From Pyxidicoccus fallax (GTDB lineage Bacteria > Myxococcota > Myxococcia > Myxococcales > Myxococcaceae): a stretch of DNA of 64,000 nucleotides. This document shows, in pieces, positions 34,080-43,051 of this stretch. The notes beneath the pieces are model-generated. The model made no database searches. It had not been told where the DNA came from and worked only from the letters and a program-made list of their open reading frames with translations. Both the position numbers and the translations under genes were made by a program. The stretch spans positions 1-64,000 of the forward strand of contig NZ_JABBJJ010000025.1 of the NCBI RefSeq assembly GCF_012933655.1, written 5' to 3'. Within the stretch, counting starts at the first letter, position 1, and every line of letters begins with the position of its first letter.

Positions 34080-35427
34080 GGACGGCCCTATGTTGCCATA
34101 CCTCATGGGCGCTTCCTCCACCGAACCACTGTCTCCCGGTGCCCTGGCGGAGGGGCGGCCGGCAACACGTGGCCCGCGTTTCCGCGTGGTGGTGGAGATG
34201 GGGCCCGATGCGCGTCAGGACCTCCCCCTCGAAGGGACGCTGCTGGTGGGCACGCAGGTGGAGGGGGGCCTCAAGCTGAGCGACCCCACGGTGTCGCGCG
34301 TCCACCTGGAGCTGCAGGCCCGCCCGGAGGGCGTGCGGGTGCGGGATGTGGGCTCGCGCAATGGCACCTGGTCGTTGGGTGTGCGCATCCACGAAGTCAC
34401 CGTGGCGGGCGAGGCCCGCTTCACGCTCGGCAAGACGACGCTGCTCGTGATGCCTGAGTCGTCCGACGAGGCCGAGGCCCCCGCGCCACGCACCTCCTTC
34501 GGCCGCGCGCTGGGGCAGAGCGCGGTGATGCAGCGTCTCTTCGGCGTGCTGGAGCGCACCGCGCGCTCGTCCTTCTCCGTGCTGCTCCTGGGCGAGACGG
34601 GCACCGGCAAGGAACTGCTGGCCGAGGCCATCCACCAGGCCTCCCCCCGTGGCAATGGCCCGTTCGTCATCGTGGACTGCGGCGCGGTGGTGCCCTCGCT
34701 CATCGAGAGCGAGCTGTTCGGCCACGCGAAGGGCGCCTTCACGGGCGCACACACCGAGCGCCGGGGGCACCTCGCGGAGGCGCACGGTGGCACCGTCTTC
34801 CTCGACGAGGTGGGCGAGCTTCCCCTGGAGCTCCAGCCGAAGCTGCTCCGGGTGCTGGAGTCGGGCACGGTGCGCCGCGTGGGTGACAACGCCCAGCGCG
34901 ACGTGGACGTGCGCGTGGTGGCGGCCACGCACAGGGACTTGAAGGCCGAGGTGGCCGCGGGGCGCTTCCGGGCGGACCTGTACTACCGGCTCGCGGTGGT
35001 GCCGGTGCGGGTGCCCGCGCTGCGCGAGCGCGCCGAGGACATTCCCCTGCTGGCGCGTCACCTCTTTGAACAGGCGGGCCAGCCGGACTTCCCGATGACG
35101 GACGCGCTGGTGCAGCGGCTGGTGGCCTACGACTGGCCTGGCAACGTGCGCGAGCTGCGCAACTTCGTGCACCGCGTGCTCGCGGCGGGCGAGGTGGAGC
35201 TGCCGGATGAACGTCCCGTCACCGTGGCGGTGCCCCCGGCGGAGGACCTCAGCGGGCTGACGTTCAAGGAGGCCAAGGAGCGGATGGTGGAGGCCTTCAC
35301 CCGCGAGTACCTCACGGCGCTGCTCGCGCGCTGTGGCAACAACGTCTCCGAGGTGGCGCGGACCGCGGGACTGGCTCGCAGCCACGTCCACGGCCTGCTC
35401 AACCGCTACGGGCTGAAGGGAAGCTGA
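34078..35427 (+). CDS. Sigma-54-dependent activator with FHA domain
   Basis: A 449-residue enhancer-binding protein. An FHA domain at about 37-115 (SRVHLEL, DVGSRNGTW) binds phosphothreonine. The AAA+ core shows Walker A GETGTGKE, the GAFTGA loop, Walker B GGTVFLDE and FRADLYYRLAVVPV. A Fis-type helix-turn-helix ends the protein (NNVSEVARTAGLARSHVHGL). FHA activators are switched on by Ser/Thr kinases, and kinases flank this gene on both sides. The ATG at 34078 has GAGG upstream; ATG codons at 34090 and 34105 are alternatives. It would activate sigma-54 promoters, probably for development or stress. Confidence 0.92.
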   Translation: MDGPMLPYLMGASSTEPLSPGALAEGRPATRGPRFRVVVEMGPDARQDLPLEGTLLVGTQVEGGLKLSDPTVSRVHLELQARPEGVRVRDVGSRNGTWSLGVRIHEVTVAGEARFTLGKTTLLVMPESSDEAEAPAPRTSFGRALGQSAVMQRLFGVLERTARSSFSVLLLGETGTGKELLAEAIHQASPRGNGPFVIVDCGAVVPSLIESELFGHAKGAFTGAHTERRGHLAEAHGGTVFLDEVGELPLELQPKLLRVLESGTVRRVGDNAQRDVDVRVVAATHRDLKAEVAAGRFRADLYYRLAVVPVRVPALRERAEDIPLLARHLFEQAGQPDFPMTDALVQRLVAYDWPGNVRELRNFVHRVLAAGEVELPDERPVTVAVPPAEDLSGLTFKEAKERMVEAFTREYLTALLARCGNNVSEVARTAGLARSHVHGLLNRYGLKGS

Positions 35428-35439
35428 GCCGTCCGGACG

Positions 35440-36462
35440 CTAGTGCTTCGGCGCCACGGGCGGCCGGGAGATGTCCCCGGTCCGCGTGATGGTGGCCTCC
35501 GCTGCCGGTTGATGCTGGCTCCACGGCAGGCGCCCCGAGCCGGGAAGCCAGGGCGCCACCAGCGCGGCCAGCTCGGGAAGGCCCACCATGGGGGCGCCAG
35601 CGGCGCGCAGGCACTGGTCGAGCACCGTGCGCACCTCCAGCAGCGAGGGCCGTCGCGAGGGCTCCTTCGCGAGGGCCGCCGTCACGCAGCGCCGGAGCGG
35701 CTCGGGGACGGGATTGCGCAGCGTCTCGAGTCCTCCGGGGACCTCCGTCAGCACCGCCTCCAGTGTCCGCGAGGGATGGGGCCGCCGCATGGGCTGCACA
35801 CCGGAGAGCATTTCGAAGAGCGTCAGCGCCAGACCATGCACGTCCGTCCGGGCCTCCACCGGCTCCTGACGGAGCTGCTCGGGCGAGGCGTACTCCAGCC
35901 GAGCCTTGACGGTGCCGGGCTGCGTCTCCGCCAGCCGTCCAATCCTGCACGCGATGCCGACGTCGAGCAGCTTCACCGCGCCCGTGTCGGCGACCATGAC
36001 GTTGCCGGGGTGGAGGTCGCGGTGGACGAGCCCCAGCGGCTGGCCCTCGCGCCCGCGCAGCGCGTGGAGGTACGCCAGCGCCTCGGCCACGTGCGAGGCG
36101 ATGCGCACTGCGTGAGGCCACGGCAGTGGCCCCTGACCCGCGGCGCGGCGGGACTCCAGCAGCTGGGCCAGGGTGAGGCCGTGCACGTACTCGAACACGA
36201 GGAACAGGAGCCCGTGGTCCTGGCCGAAGTCGCGCAGCCGCGCGAGGGACGGATGGTTGAGCAGGGTGGCCAGGTGCGCCTCGTCCAGGAACTGGCGCAA
36301 CCACGCCTCGTCGCCCGCGTCCTCCGGCCGCATGCGCTTGAGCGCCACCAGCCGGTCCGGCCCCACCGCGTCCTTCACCTCCGCGAGGAACACCTCGGAC
36401 ATGGCACCGAGGGCCAGACGCTTGAGGAGGATGAAGTCATCGAGGCTGGGAGCCCGCCGCAT
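35440..36462 (-). CDS. Ser/Thr kinase with atypical active-site motifs
   Basis: A 340-residue soluble kinase-fold protein, nearly all catalytic domain. VALK has Lys42 and HRDLHPGN has Asp149, but the glycine loop is LALGAMSEV rather than GxGxxG, and DFG is replaced by DVG at 167-169. The HRD loop carries His in place of the usual Lys. The APE motif is kept as ASPEQ. It may be a slow kinase or pseudokinase. No membrane helix or sensor domain. It is convergent with the FHA activator, 12 bases between stops, which makes that protein a candidate partner. Confidence 0.88.
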   Translation of the reverse strand: MRRAPSLDDFILLKRLALGAMSEVFLAEVKDAVGPDRLVALKRMRPEDAGDEAWLRQFLDEAHLATLLNHPSLARLRDFGQDHGLLFLVFEYVHGLTLAQLLESRRAAGQGPLPWPHAVRIASHVAEALAYLHALRGREGQPLGLVHRDLHPGNVMVADTGAVKLLDVGIACRIGRLAETQPGTVKARLEYASPEQLRQEPVEARTDVHGLALTLFEMLSGVQPMRRPHPSRTLEAVLTEVPGGLETLRNPVPEPLRRCVTAALAKEPSRRPSLLEVRTVLDQCLRAAGAPMVGLPELAALVAPWLPGSGRLPWSQHQPAAEATITRTGDISRPPVAPKH

Positions 36463-36737
36463 GGAGGTTCGACTGTATTCCGGGGCTCTCCACTTTCAGA
36501 AGCAGGCAAGGGGCCGTGCGCCCGACATTCGCGGGGTTCCGGCCCGGTAAATCGCGCGGCAAGGCGTTGATTTCACGGGACTTTGGCGCGTGGAGCGGGC
36601 AGGGTCCGACGCCGCTGTTCCGGAATGGGTGGGGTTGCCCCCCTGTTCCACCACGTCCCCGAGCGGTTCGGCCCCTCAAGCCCTATCGCGCACCGCCAGG
36701 CGCCCCGAGCCGAAGCTCGAACGGGCGCGCTGCGCGG

Positions 36738-36764
36738 GCCTCCTCCCTCTCTCTGGGAGGAGGC
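36738..36764 (+). promoter_or_regulatory. Hairpin in the DEAD-box helicase leader
   Basis: GCCTCCTCCC (36738-36747) pairs perfectly with GGGAGGAGGC (36755-36764) around the loop TCTCTCT, ending 30 bases before the helicase ATG. The rest of 36463-36794 has no gene; it is the leader of two divergent genes. The helix could be the target of helicase autoregulation or a cold-responsive switch; inferred. Confidence 0.45.
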
Positions 36765-36794
36765 GGGCTCACCGATGCCGTACTTCAGGACTCC

Positions 36795-38324
36795 ATGACT
36801 TTCGACGAACTTCAGCTTCACGACTCCCTCCTGCGCGCGGTCAAGGCCGAGGGCTACACGACGCCCACGCCCATCCAGACCAAGGCGATTCCGCATGCGC
36901 TGCTGGGCAAGGACGTGCTCGGCGTGGCGCAGACGGGCACCGGCAAGACGGCCGCCTTCGCGCTGCCCATCCTCCAGCGCCTGTCCGCGAAGGCGCCCGC
37001 CAATGGCGCGCGGCCCGTGCGCTGCCTCGTGCTCACCCCCACCCGCGAGCTGGCGGGGCAGGTGGGTGAGAGCTTCGCCACCTACGGCAAGCACCTGCCG
37101 CTGCGCCACGCGGTCATCTTCGGCGGCGTGGGCCAGACGCCGCAGGTCGAGACGCTCAAGCGCGGCGTGGACGTGCTCGTGGCCACGCCCGGGCGACTCC
37201 TCGACCTGATGGAGCAGGGCTTCGTGTCCCTGCGCTCGCTCGAGGTGTTCGTGCTCGACGAGGCGGACCGGATGCTCGACATGGGCTTCATCCATGACGT
37301 GCGCAAGGTCATCAAGGCGCTGCCCCTGAAGCGGCAGACGCTCTTCTTCAGCGCGACGATGCCGCCGGAGATTGTGGACCTGTCGCGCAGCATCCTCACG
37401 GACCCCATCCGCGTGGAGGTGACGCCCGTCTCCAGCACCGCGGAGACCGTGTCCCAGCAGGTGTACTTCGTGGAGCGCGAGCAGAAGCGCGGCCTGCTGA
37501 CGCACCTCCTCAAGGAGGGCCGCATCCCGCGCGCGCTGGTCTTCACCCGCACGAAGCACGGCGCCAACCGCGTGGCGAAGCAGCTGGAGGGCGCGGGGGT
37601 GCATGCCGCGGCCATCCACGGCAACAAGAGCCAGAACGCCCGTGAGCGCGCGCTGGACGACTTCCGCACCGGCTCCATCCGGGTGCTGGTGGCCACGGAC
37701 ATCGCGGCGCGCGGCATCGACATCGACGGGCTGAGCCACGTCATCAACTACGACCTGCCCAACGTGCCGGAGCAGTACGTGCACCGCATCGGCCGCACGG
37801 GCCGCGCGGGCGCGAGCGGCACGGCGCTGTCCTTCTGCGACGCCGAGGAGCGCGCGTACCTGCGCGACATCGAGCGCACCATCCGCCGCAGCGTGCCCGT
37901 GGTGGAGGACCACCCGTACCGCGCGGGCCGTCCGGGTCCGCGCCCGGCGGACTTCTCGGCTCCGGCCGAGAGGGACGAGCGCCCCGAGCGCGCCGAGGGC
38001 GGCAACCGCAATGGCGGACGTCCCGCGCAGCACGCGCGTGGCTCGGGCCATGGTGGTGGGAATGGTGGTGGCGGCGGGCATCCGTCGGGCCAGTCGCGGC
38101 GCCGTCGGGGTGGCCGGGGTGGTGGCCGCGGCGAGGGTCGTCCCGAGGGCAACCGGATGGCGCAGGGCGGTGGAGGCTCCGGTGGTAACCGGGGTGGCTC
38201 GCAGTCCTCGCGTGGGCAGGGTTCCGCGCAGCCGCGTCCGGCCGCCGTCGGTGGTCACGCGCCGGCGAAGGCTCCCGAGGCTCCGCCCCCGGCGCCCCGG
38301 CGTCCGTCGCCGAAGTGGTTCTGA
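36795..38324 (+). CDS. DEAD-box ATP-dependent RNA helicase
   Basis: A 509-residue helicase close to RhlE. It has the Q motif (GYTTPTPIQ), [32 protein letters not shown] and [10 protein letters not shown] in order over residues 1-370. The C-terminal 130 residues are a disordered Gly/Arg-rich tail ([15 protein letters not shown]) that binds RNA and can drive condensates. It unwinds RNA in ribosome assembly or decay, often in the cold. The ATG at 36795 follows AGGA by 5 bases; codons before it lack coding character. Confidence 0.95.
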   Translation: MTFDELQLHDSLLRAVKAEGYTTPTPIQTKAIPHALLGKDVLGVAQTGTGKTAAFALPILQRLSAKAPANGARPVRCLVLTPTRELAGQVGESFATYGKHLPLRHAVIFGGVGQTPQVETLKRGVDVLVATPGRLLDLMEQGFVSLRSLEVFVLDEADRMLDMGFIHDVRKVIKALPLKRQTLFFSATMPPEIVDLSRSILTDPIRVEVTPVSSTAETVSQQVYFVEREQKRGLLTHLLKEGRIPRALVFTRTKHGANRVAKQLEGAGVHAAAIHGNKSQNARERALDDFRTGSIRVLVATDIAARGIDIDGLSHVINYDLPNVPEQYVHRIGRTGRAGASGTALSFCDAEERAYLRDIERTIRRSVPVVEDHPYRAGRPGPRPADFSAPAERDERPERAEGGNRNGGRPAQHARGSGHGGGNGGGGGHPSGQSRRRRGGRGGGRGEGRPEGNRMAQGGGGSGGNRGGSQSSRGQGSAQPRPAAVGGHAPAKAPEAPPPAPRRPSPKWF

Positions 38325-38426
38325 TTCAGGACGCGGAGCCAGCTCGCCCCTCCCGCAATAGGAGGGGGGCGTTGGGCTCATTCGAAGCGGCCGGAGTCTG
38401 AGGGCAGGCCCGGCCCGGGCCCATGT

Positions 38427-38592
38427 GCGGAATGGAACCTCCATTCCGCCAAGGTCTGCCGCCGCTCCGGGCCGCTCCATCCGGAATGGAACCTCCATTC
38501 CGCGGAAGTCCGCGAGCCCCCGGCCATCCCGGGGACCGCCGTCGCGAGGCCGTTCCCTGGGCGACTCCTGTCCGGAATGGAACCTCCATTCC
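38427..38592. repeat. Array of three identical palindromes
   Basis: The core GGAATGGAACCTCCATTCC (8-bp arms, ACC centre) occurs at 38429-38447, 38483-38501 and 38574-38592. Copy 1 extends to 10-bp arms (GCGGAATGGA), copy 2 to 9, copy 3 to 8. Spacing is 54 and 91 bases. The flanking sequence differs, so only the palindrome is conserved. They lie 164-329 bases before the desaturase-like ATG, in a region (38325-38755) with no gene. They may be operators or a small REP-like family. Confidence 0.75.
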
Positions 38593-38755
38593 ACGTTCGC
38601 CGGCCCGTGCGAGGTCCCGAGTCATGGCGGACGGCCAGCCAGCCCGTTCGCCATCCTGGCCGCCCACCGGACGCGATGACGTGCCATCCGCGAATCGGTG
38701 CCCCACCTTCGTCCTGTCCGGCGCACGGAGCGCGGGCAGGAGGAGGGCAGGGGAC

Positions 38756-40135
38756 ATGAGCAGGCGGGCGGTCATCGCGGGAGGCGGGTTGGCCGGGCTC
38801 ACCTGCGCGAAGCTGCTGGTGGACGCGGGCTGGGCGGTGACGGTGGTGGAAGGGCTCCCCTATCTCGGAGGCCGGGCCTCCACGTTCCGCGACGCGGACG
38901 GCGACTGGGTCGAGCAGGGCCTGCACCTGTTCATCGGCGCCTACACCGAGTTCAAGTCCCTGCTGAACAGCATCGGCGTGCCGTACGACACGGTGGTGTT
39001 CTGGATGGAGCAGCTCCAGCTCCAGGACACGGAAGGCCCCGCCGAGGCCATCTTCAACATCAATCCCATCCGCTCACCGCTGAAGACGCTGACCAGCGTG
39101 CTGGGCAACAACGACTATCTCGGTCCGTTGGACAAGCTGTCGCTGCTCCCGTTCGCGGCGCCGGGGCTTTTGCCCTACGACGCGCTCCGCGAGCAGTTCG
39201 ACAACCAGACGGTGGTGGACTGGTGGCGCAAAGCCAACGGCGACGCGCGGGTGATGGAGCGCTTCGTGCGCCCCTTCTGCCGGGGCATCCAGTTCAGCGA
39301 GCCCGAGCAGTTCTCCGCCTTCAACTTCCTCACGTGGATCCACCACCTCGTGACGCACCTGCCGAGCGCGCTGCTGGCCGGCTACCGGGGACCTCGCGAC
39401 ACGCTCATCTTCCAGCCGCTGGCGCGCTACCTGAAGGAGCGGGGCGCGGTCATCCGCACCGGCGTGAAGCTGGAGGAAATCCTCCACGAGCCCGCGACGG
39501 GTGGAGCCGCGGGCCTCGGGAAGCTCAAGGGCTTCGGGCTGCAGGGCGGCGAGCGTCTGGATGCGGATGTCTACGTGGCGGCGCTCCCGGTGTGGAACCT
39601 GGTGCCGCTGGTGCCCGAGCCGCTCCGTGCCGACCCGTTCTTCGCGAGCCTCGCCGACCTGCCCGTGGCGCCGGCCATCTCCGTGCAGCTCTGGTTCGAC
39701 CAGGAGGTGGTGACACACGAGCGCTTCGTCCTCGTGGGCCACAGCGAGGCCTGCGTGTATCAGGACCAGTCGCGCAACGCGTACCCGACATCCCAGGGCA
39801 GCCGGGTGTCCTTCATCGTCTCGCCCGCGGACGTGCTGCAATTCGAGTCGGACGAGGCGCTGGTGGCGAGGGTGCTCGAATCCTTCCGGAAGGTGGTGCC
39901 CGCGGCGCGAGACGCGCAGGTGCGCAAGTCGGTGGTGCTCAAGCACCCGAAGCACCTCGTACGCCCGCTGCCCGGAGCCATGTCCCGCCGGCCGGCGCAG
40001 GCCACGCCCGTGCCCAACTTCTTCCTCGCGGGCGACTGGACGCAGCAGCCCTTCTTCGGCTCGCAGGAGGGCGCGGTGCGCGGTGGCAAGGCGTGCGCCG
40101 AGGCCATCCTCGGTCGCTACCCGTCGGCGATGTGA
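38756..40135 (+). CDS. Phytoene desaturase-like FAD oxidoreductase
   Basis: A 459-residue flavoprotein. The N-terminal Rossmann motif AGGGLAGLTCAKLLVDAGW is followed by GGRASTFRDADGDWVEQGLH, as in the plant/cyanobacterial desaturase (PDS/ZDS) and related squalene/carotene oxidase group. The C-terminal FFLAGDWTQQPFFGSQEGA closes the FAD site. The substrate may be a carotene or another isoprenoid or hydrophobic chain. There are no carotenoid synthesis genes beside it. The ATG at 38756 follows a G-rich site; the palindrome array upstream may control it. Confidence 0.85.
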   Translation: MSRRAVIAGGGLAGLTCAKLLVDAGWAVTVVEGLPYLGGRASTFRDADGDWVEQGLHLFIGAYTEFKSLLNSIGVPYDTVVFWMEQLQLQDTEGPAEAIFNINPIRSPLKTLTSVLGNNDYLGPLDKLSLLPFAAPGLLPYDALREQFDNQTVVDWWRKANGDARVMERFVRPFCRGIQFSEPEQFSAFNFLTWIHHLVTHLPSALLAGYRGPRDTLIFQPLARYLKERGAVIRTGVKLEEILHEPATGGAAGLGKLKGFGLQGGERLDADVYVAALPVWNLVPLVPEPLRADPFFASLADLPVAPAISVQLWFDQEVVTHERFVLVGHSEACVYQDQSRNAYPTSQGSRVSFIVSPADVLQFESDEALVARVLESFRKVVPAARDAQVRKSVVLKHPKHLVRPLPGAMSRRPAQATPVPNFFLAGDWTQQPFFGSQEGAVRGGKACAEAILGRYPSAM

Positions 40136-40140
40136 GGCGG

Positions 40141-40162
40141 GCGCGGGAACGAGGTCCCGCGC
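40141..40162. terminator. Terminator between convergent genes
   Basis: GCGCGGGA (40141-40148) pairs with TCCCGCGC (40155-40162) over a 6-base loop, 5 bases after the desaturase stop and 18 before the convergent stop at 40181. Confidence 0.55.
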
Positions 40163-40180
40163 CACACCGGAAGCCGCTGC

Positions 40181-40363
40181 TCAGTTGTGCGGCGGGAAGG
40201 CGGCGGGCTGCCCGGTGCCGCCGTTGCCCTCGGGCTGGGGACCGGAGTGCTTCTCCTGCGGGGTGGAGCGGTCGTCGCCCTTGTGACGGACGGGCTCCTC
40301 CTCACCGGCGCCCTGACGCGTCACCGGCTTCTCCTCGGGCATGTTCGGCTTCTGCGTGGCCAT
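40181..40363 (-). CDS. Small disordered hydrophilic protein
   Basis: A 60-residue protein with no hydrophobic core, rich in Glu, Lys, Pro, Gly and Gln (EEKPVTRQGAGEEEPVRHKG). The ATG at 40363 follows GGAGA by 5 bases, a good site. Such short charged proteins resemble stress or hydration-linked small proteins, but no family is recognised. Single gene. Confidence 0.6.
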   Translation of the reverse strand: MATQKPNMPEEKPVTRQGAGEEEPVRHKGDDRSTPQEKHSGPQPEGNGGTGQPAAFPPHN

Positions 40364-40576
40364 GGGTGTCTCCGTTCGTTGGACAGTTTCCGTCCAAGGT
40401 GCGCATGGCACGGCGTCACGGCACGGCGGGCGCGCTGGCTCTTCCCGCGCCGGGAGACCCTCTCGCGAGCTGGCGCCCCTCCAGTGGTTCCACCAGGGGC
40501 TCGCCCGCCCGCCCGCTCCCCGATGGTCGCATGGTAGCTTCCGCGCCAAGGCCCGGTGCTCCGAGGGTGACCCACC

Positions 40577-41455
40577 ATGCACGTTCCGCGTGCACAGACT
40601 GTTCGCCACGCATCGCCCGAGGGCTCCTGGGAGCTGGTGCTCGGCGCACCGGACCCGCGGCTCCGCAGGTACGTGCTGGACACGTACATCGGCTATCACG
40701 AGCAGGCGCCGGGTCCCGTCCGCCGCCGCGAGCTGCCCTCGCCGAAGGCGGTGCTCATCTTCGACTTCGGCCCGCCGCTTCGCATCCTCGACTCGCGCGC
40801 TCCGGATGACCCGGGCCGCGCCGCGCGCCACGAGCCAGGCTTCGCCGCGGGCCTGGACGACACCTTCTCCATCACCGAGACGCCGGGCGTCATGAGCGGC
40901 CTGCAGGTCTACTTCACGCCCATTGGCGCGAGGCTGTTCTTCGGAATGCCCATGCGCCTGCTGGCGCGGAGGGTGGTGGGGCTCGGAGACGTCCTCGGCG
41001 TCGAGGGACTCCGGCTGCGGGAGCGGCTGCTGCACACGCCGAGCTGGGAGGCCCGCTTCGCGCTGCTCGACCACTTCATCCTCCGCCGCATCCACGAGGC
41101 ACGGGCCATCTCCGACTGCGTGACGTGGGCCTGGCAACGCATCCTCGCGAGCGGCGGCGGGGTGGAGATTGGCGCGCTGGCGGACGAGCTGGGCTACAGC
41201 CAGAAGCACCTCATCACCCTGTTCAACGAGGACCTGGGCCTGCCCCCGAAGCTCCTGGCCCGGCTCGTCCGCTTCGATCGCGTCATCCAGGCGCTGAAGA
41301 CGAGCGCCGGAAGGAGCTGGGCGAGCCTCGCTCTCGAGCACGGCTACTTCGACCAGGCCCACCTCATCCGCGACTTCCGCCAGTTCACGGGGAGCCCACC
41401 CGGCGAGTACCTCCGCCGTCAGCTCCCGGGCATGGGCGGCACGCGGGGCGATTGA
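40577..41455 (+). CDS. AraC family transcriptional regulator
   Basis: A 292-residue regulator. The N-terminal 180 residues form a beta-rich sensing domain like that of DUF6597/AraC regulators (PSPKAVLIFDFGPPLRI, GVMSGLQVYFTPIGARLFFG). The C-terminal HTH pair is VEIGALADELGYSQKHLITLF and SWASLALEHGYFDQAHLIRD with FTGSPPGEYLR. It is monocistronic and its target is not evident; the small protein transcribed divergently from 40363 is one candidate. Confidence 0.9.
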   Translation: MHVPRAQTVRHASPEGSWELVLGAPDPRLRRYVLDTYIGYHEQAPGPVRRRELPSPKAVLIFDFGPPLRILDSRAPDDPGRAARHEPGFAAGLDDTFSITETPGVMSGLQVYFTPIGARLFFGMPMRLLARRVVGLGDVLGVEGLRLRERLLHTPSWEARFALLDHFILRRIHEARAISDCVTWAWQRILASGGGVEIGALADELGYSQKHLITLFNEDLGLPPKLLARLVRFDRVIQALKTSAGRSWASLALEHGYFDQAHLIRDFRQFTGSPPGEYLRRQLPGMGGTRGD

Positions 41456-41475
41456 CAACCCGCGTCACGTCTTTC

Positions 41476-41510
41476 GGAACGGGCCAACTTTCCAGGTTGG
41501 TCTCGGTTCC
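41476..41510. promoter_or_regulatory. Nested inverted repeats before the DUF2378 gene
   Basis: GGAAC (41476-41480) and GTTCC (41506-41510) enclose CCAAC (41484-41488) and GTTGG (41496-41500), giving a 35-base two-tier dyad 18 bases before the ATG. It could be an operator or a weak terminator for the AraC gene. Confidence 0.35.
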
Positions 41511-41528
41511 CATAGCGTAGACGCACGC

Positions 41529-42062
41529 ATGCCGACCGAGGTCACCGTCCAGTCCACGTTGTTCGAGTCCCTCGTCCGCTTCCTCAAGCCCGACGCGAAG
41601 CTGCGCGCCGAGTTCCTCGCCGCCGGCTACGACATCGACAAGCCGCGCGCCACGTACCCGGCCTCCGTGTACCTCGCCTGCCAGAGCGTGGCGGTGCGGC
41701 ACCGGTACCCGGACCGCGAGCGCAGGGACGCGCTGCGGGAGATGGGGCGCGAGACGGTGCGCACCTACTTCGACACGCTGGTGGGCCGCGTGGTGGGCGT
41801 GGGCCTGAAGATGGCGGGCCCCGAGCGCGCCATGAAGCGGGTGGGGCTGAGCTTCAGCTCGGTGGTCTCCCCGGTGGACATCCAGACCGAGCAGCTGGCG
41901 CCCGCCGACTGGCGCGTGCGCTTCCGCGGCTATCCCTTCCCAGCGGAGGCCGCCATGGGCACCTGCGAGGGCGCGCTGCGGCAGGCCGGAGCCACCGCGC
42001 CCCGCGTCGAGGTGGAGCGCTACGAGGGCATCGACGGCTTCGACCTGCGCATCCGCTGGTGA
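41529..42062 (+). CDS. DUF2378 family protein (TIGR02265)
   Basis: A 177-residue protein of a family nearly confined to myxobacteria and present there in many paralogues. The order LFESLVRFL, AAGYDIDKPRATYPASVY, LREMGRETVRTYFDTLVGRV and WRVRFRGYPFPAEAAMGTCE is typical. The fold resembles heme-NO-binding-like helical domains; function is unknown. No signal peptide. Stands alone. Confidence 0.88.
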   Translation: MPTEVTVQSTLFESLVRFLKPDAKLRAEFLAAGYDIDKPRATYPASVYLACQSVAVRHRYPDRERRDALREMGRETVRTYFDTLVGRVVGVGLKMAGPERAMKRVGLSFSSVVSPVDIQTEQLAPADWRVRFRGYPFPAEAAMGTCEGALRQAGATAPRVEVERYEGIDGFDLRIRW

Positions 42063-42223
42063 GTGGGAGGCGGTACCCGGCATCGAGCCGCCGCCTCTCG
42101 CCTGCACGAGGCGGGCGTGCAGTCCGCCGCGCTCGGGAGTGACGATACTGACTGTGTCACTTGGGGCATGTCGGATGCCGTACCCGGGCGGGCTACTGTC
42201 GGCCCTTTCTGGGAGGACCCCGC

Positions 42224-43039
42224 ATGCCGAAGAAGTTCAAGGGTGCCAGCGCCGTGGTGCTGGGCGGTCTCGTGCTGCTCGTGTCCCTGCATGAGTCCCT
42301 CGCCGCGCCGCCAGCCAGGGGCGAGAAGCCCGTGGCCGTGGTCCTGGGCCGCGAGATTCCCCGGGAGGCATTGGCGCCGGACGAAAAGACGCGCCAGTCC
42401 CGGCGCGCCGCCATGAAGCCGGAGGAGTATGCCCGCTGGGAGTCCAGCTACGAGGTGCAGCGGCTCCAGGAGCGCGTGCTGGGCCCGCTCCTGAAGGCCT
42501 ACGCCCAGCGGAAGGGGCTGGAGCCCACGAAAGAGGAACTCCAGGCCTTCGATGCCGCGAGCTCCAAGGGCATGGAGGAGAGCCTCGCCCGGACGAAGAA
42601 GGACCTCGAGAGCCTGCGCGCGGAGCTCCAGCGCGAAGACCTGACGCCCGAGAAGCGCCGGGCGCTCCAGGCCCGGCTGGAGTCGGCGGAGCAGGTCGTG
42701 CGGCTCCTGTCGGAGGACGTGGACAGGGCACCCTCCATGGGCGCGAAGGGCTCGGACATGGTGGCCCGCTCCATGGTCCTCTCGTGGAAGACGCAGCGCG
42801 CGCTGCACCGCGAGTACGGAGGCGACATCATCTTCCAGCAATCGGGCCCCGAGGCCGTGGGGGCCTACCTGCCGTTCCTGGAGGAGCGCCAGAAGGCGGG
42901 GGACTTCAAGCTCCTCGACGAGGAGCTGTCCCGCCGCTTCTGGGAGCACGTGCGAAAGGCGCCGGGCATCCGAATCAAGCAGGACGCGCTGGAGACGCCC
43001 TGGTGGTTGAAGAAGCCTGAGCCGAGCCCGAAGCGCTGA
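42224..43039 (+). CDS. Exported SurA_N-like chaperone domain protein
   Basis: A 271-residue protein with a signal peptide (VVLGGLVLLVSLHESLAAPP). The mature start PVAVVLGREIPREAL resembles the VNGxxI opening of SurA/PpiC-type chaperones. It is followed by long charged helices (ARTKKDLESLRAELQ, ARLESAEQVVRLLSE) and a C-terminal Trp-rich end (DALETPWWLKKPEP). No parvulin domain is present. A role in periplasmic protein handling is a guess. The ATG at 42224 follows GGGAGGA. Convergent with the permease-peptidase gene, 12 bases apart. Confidence 0.6.
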   Translation: MPKKFKGASAVVLGGLVLLVSLHESLAAPPARGEKPVAVVLGREIPREALAPDEKTRQSRRAAMKPEEYARWESSYEVQRLQERVLGPLLKAYAQRKGLEPTKEELQAFDAASSKGMEESLARTKKDLESLRAELQREDLTPEKRRALQARLESAEQVVRLLSEDVDRAPSMGAKGSDMVARSMVLSWKTQRALHREYGGDIIFQQSGPEAVGAYLPFLEERQKAGDFKLLDEELSRRFWEHVRKAPGIRIKQDALETPWWLKKPEPSPKR

Positions 43040-43051
43040 AGGGCTCGGCAA

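Noticed and set aside
34060-34110. Sigma-54 promoter for the kinase or activator
   Set aside because: A GG and a GC occur near 34084 and 34093, but the spacing is 9 rather than 10 and the -24 region is poor.
38427-38592. CRISPR array
   Set aside because: Three palindromes with unequal, longer spacers and no cas genes; they are palindromic repeats, not direct repeats with spacers.
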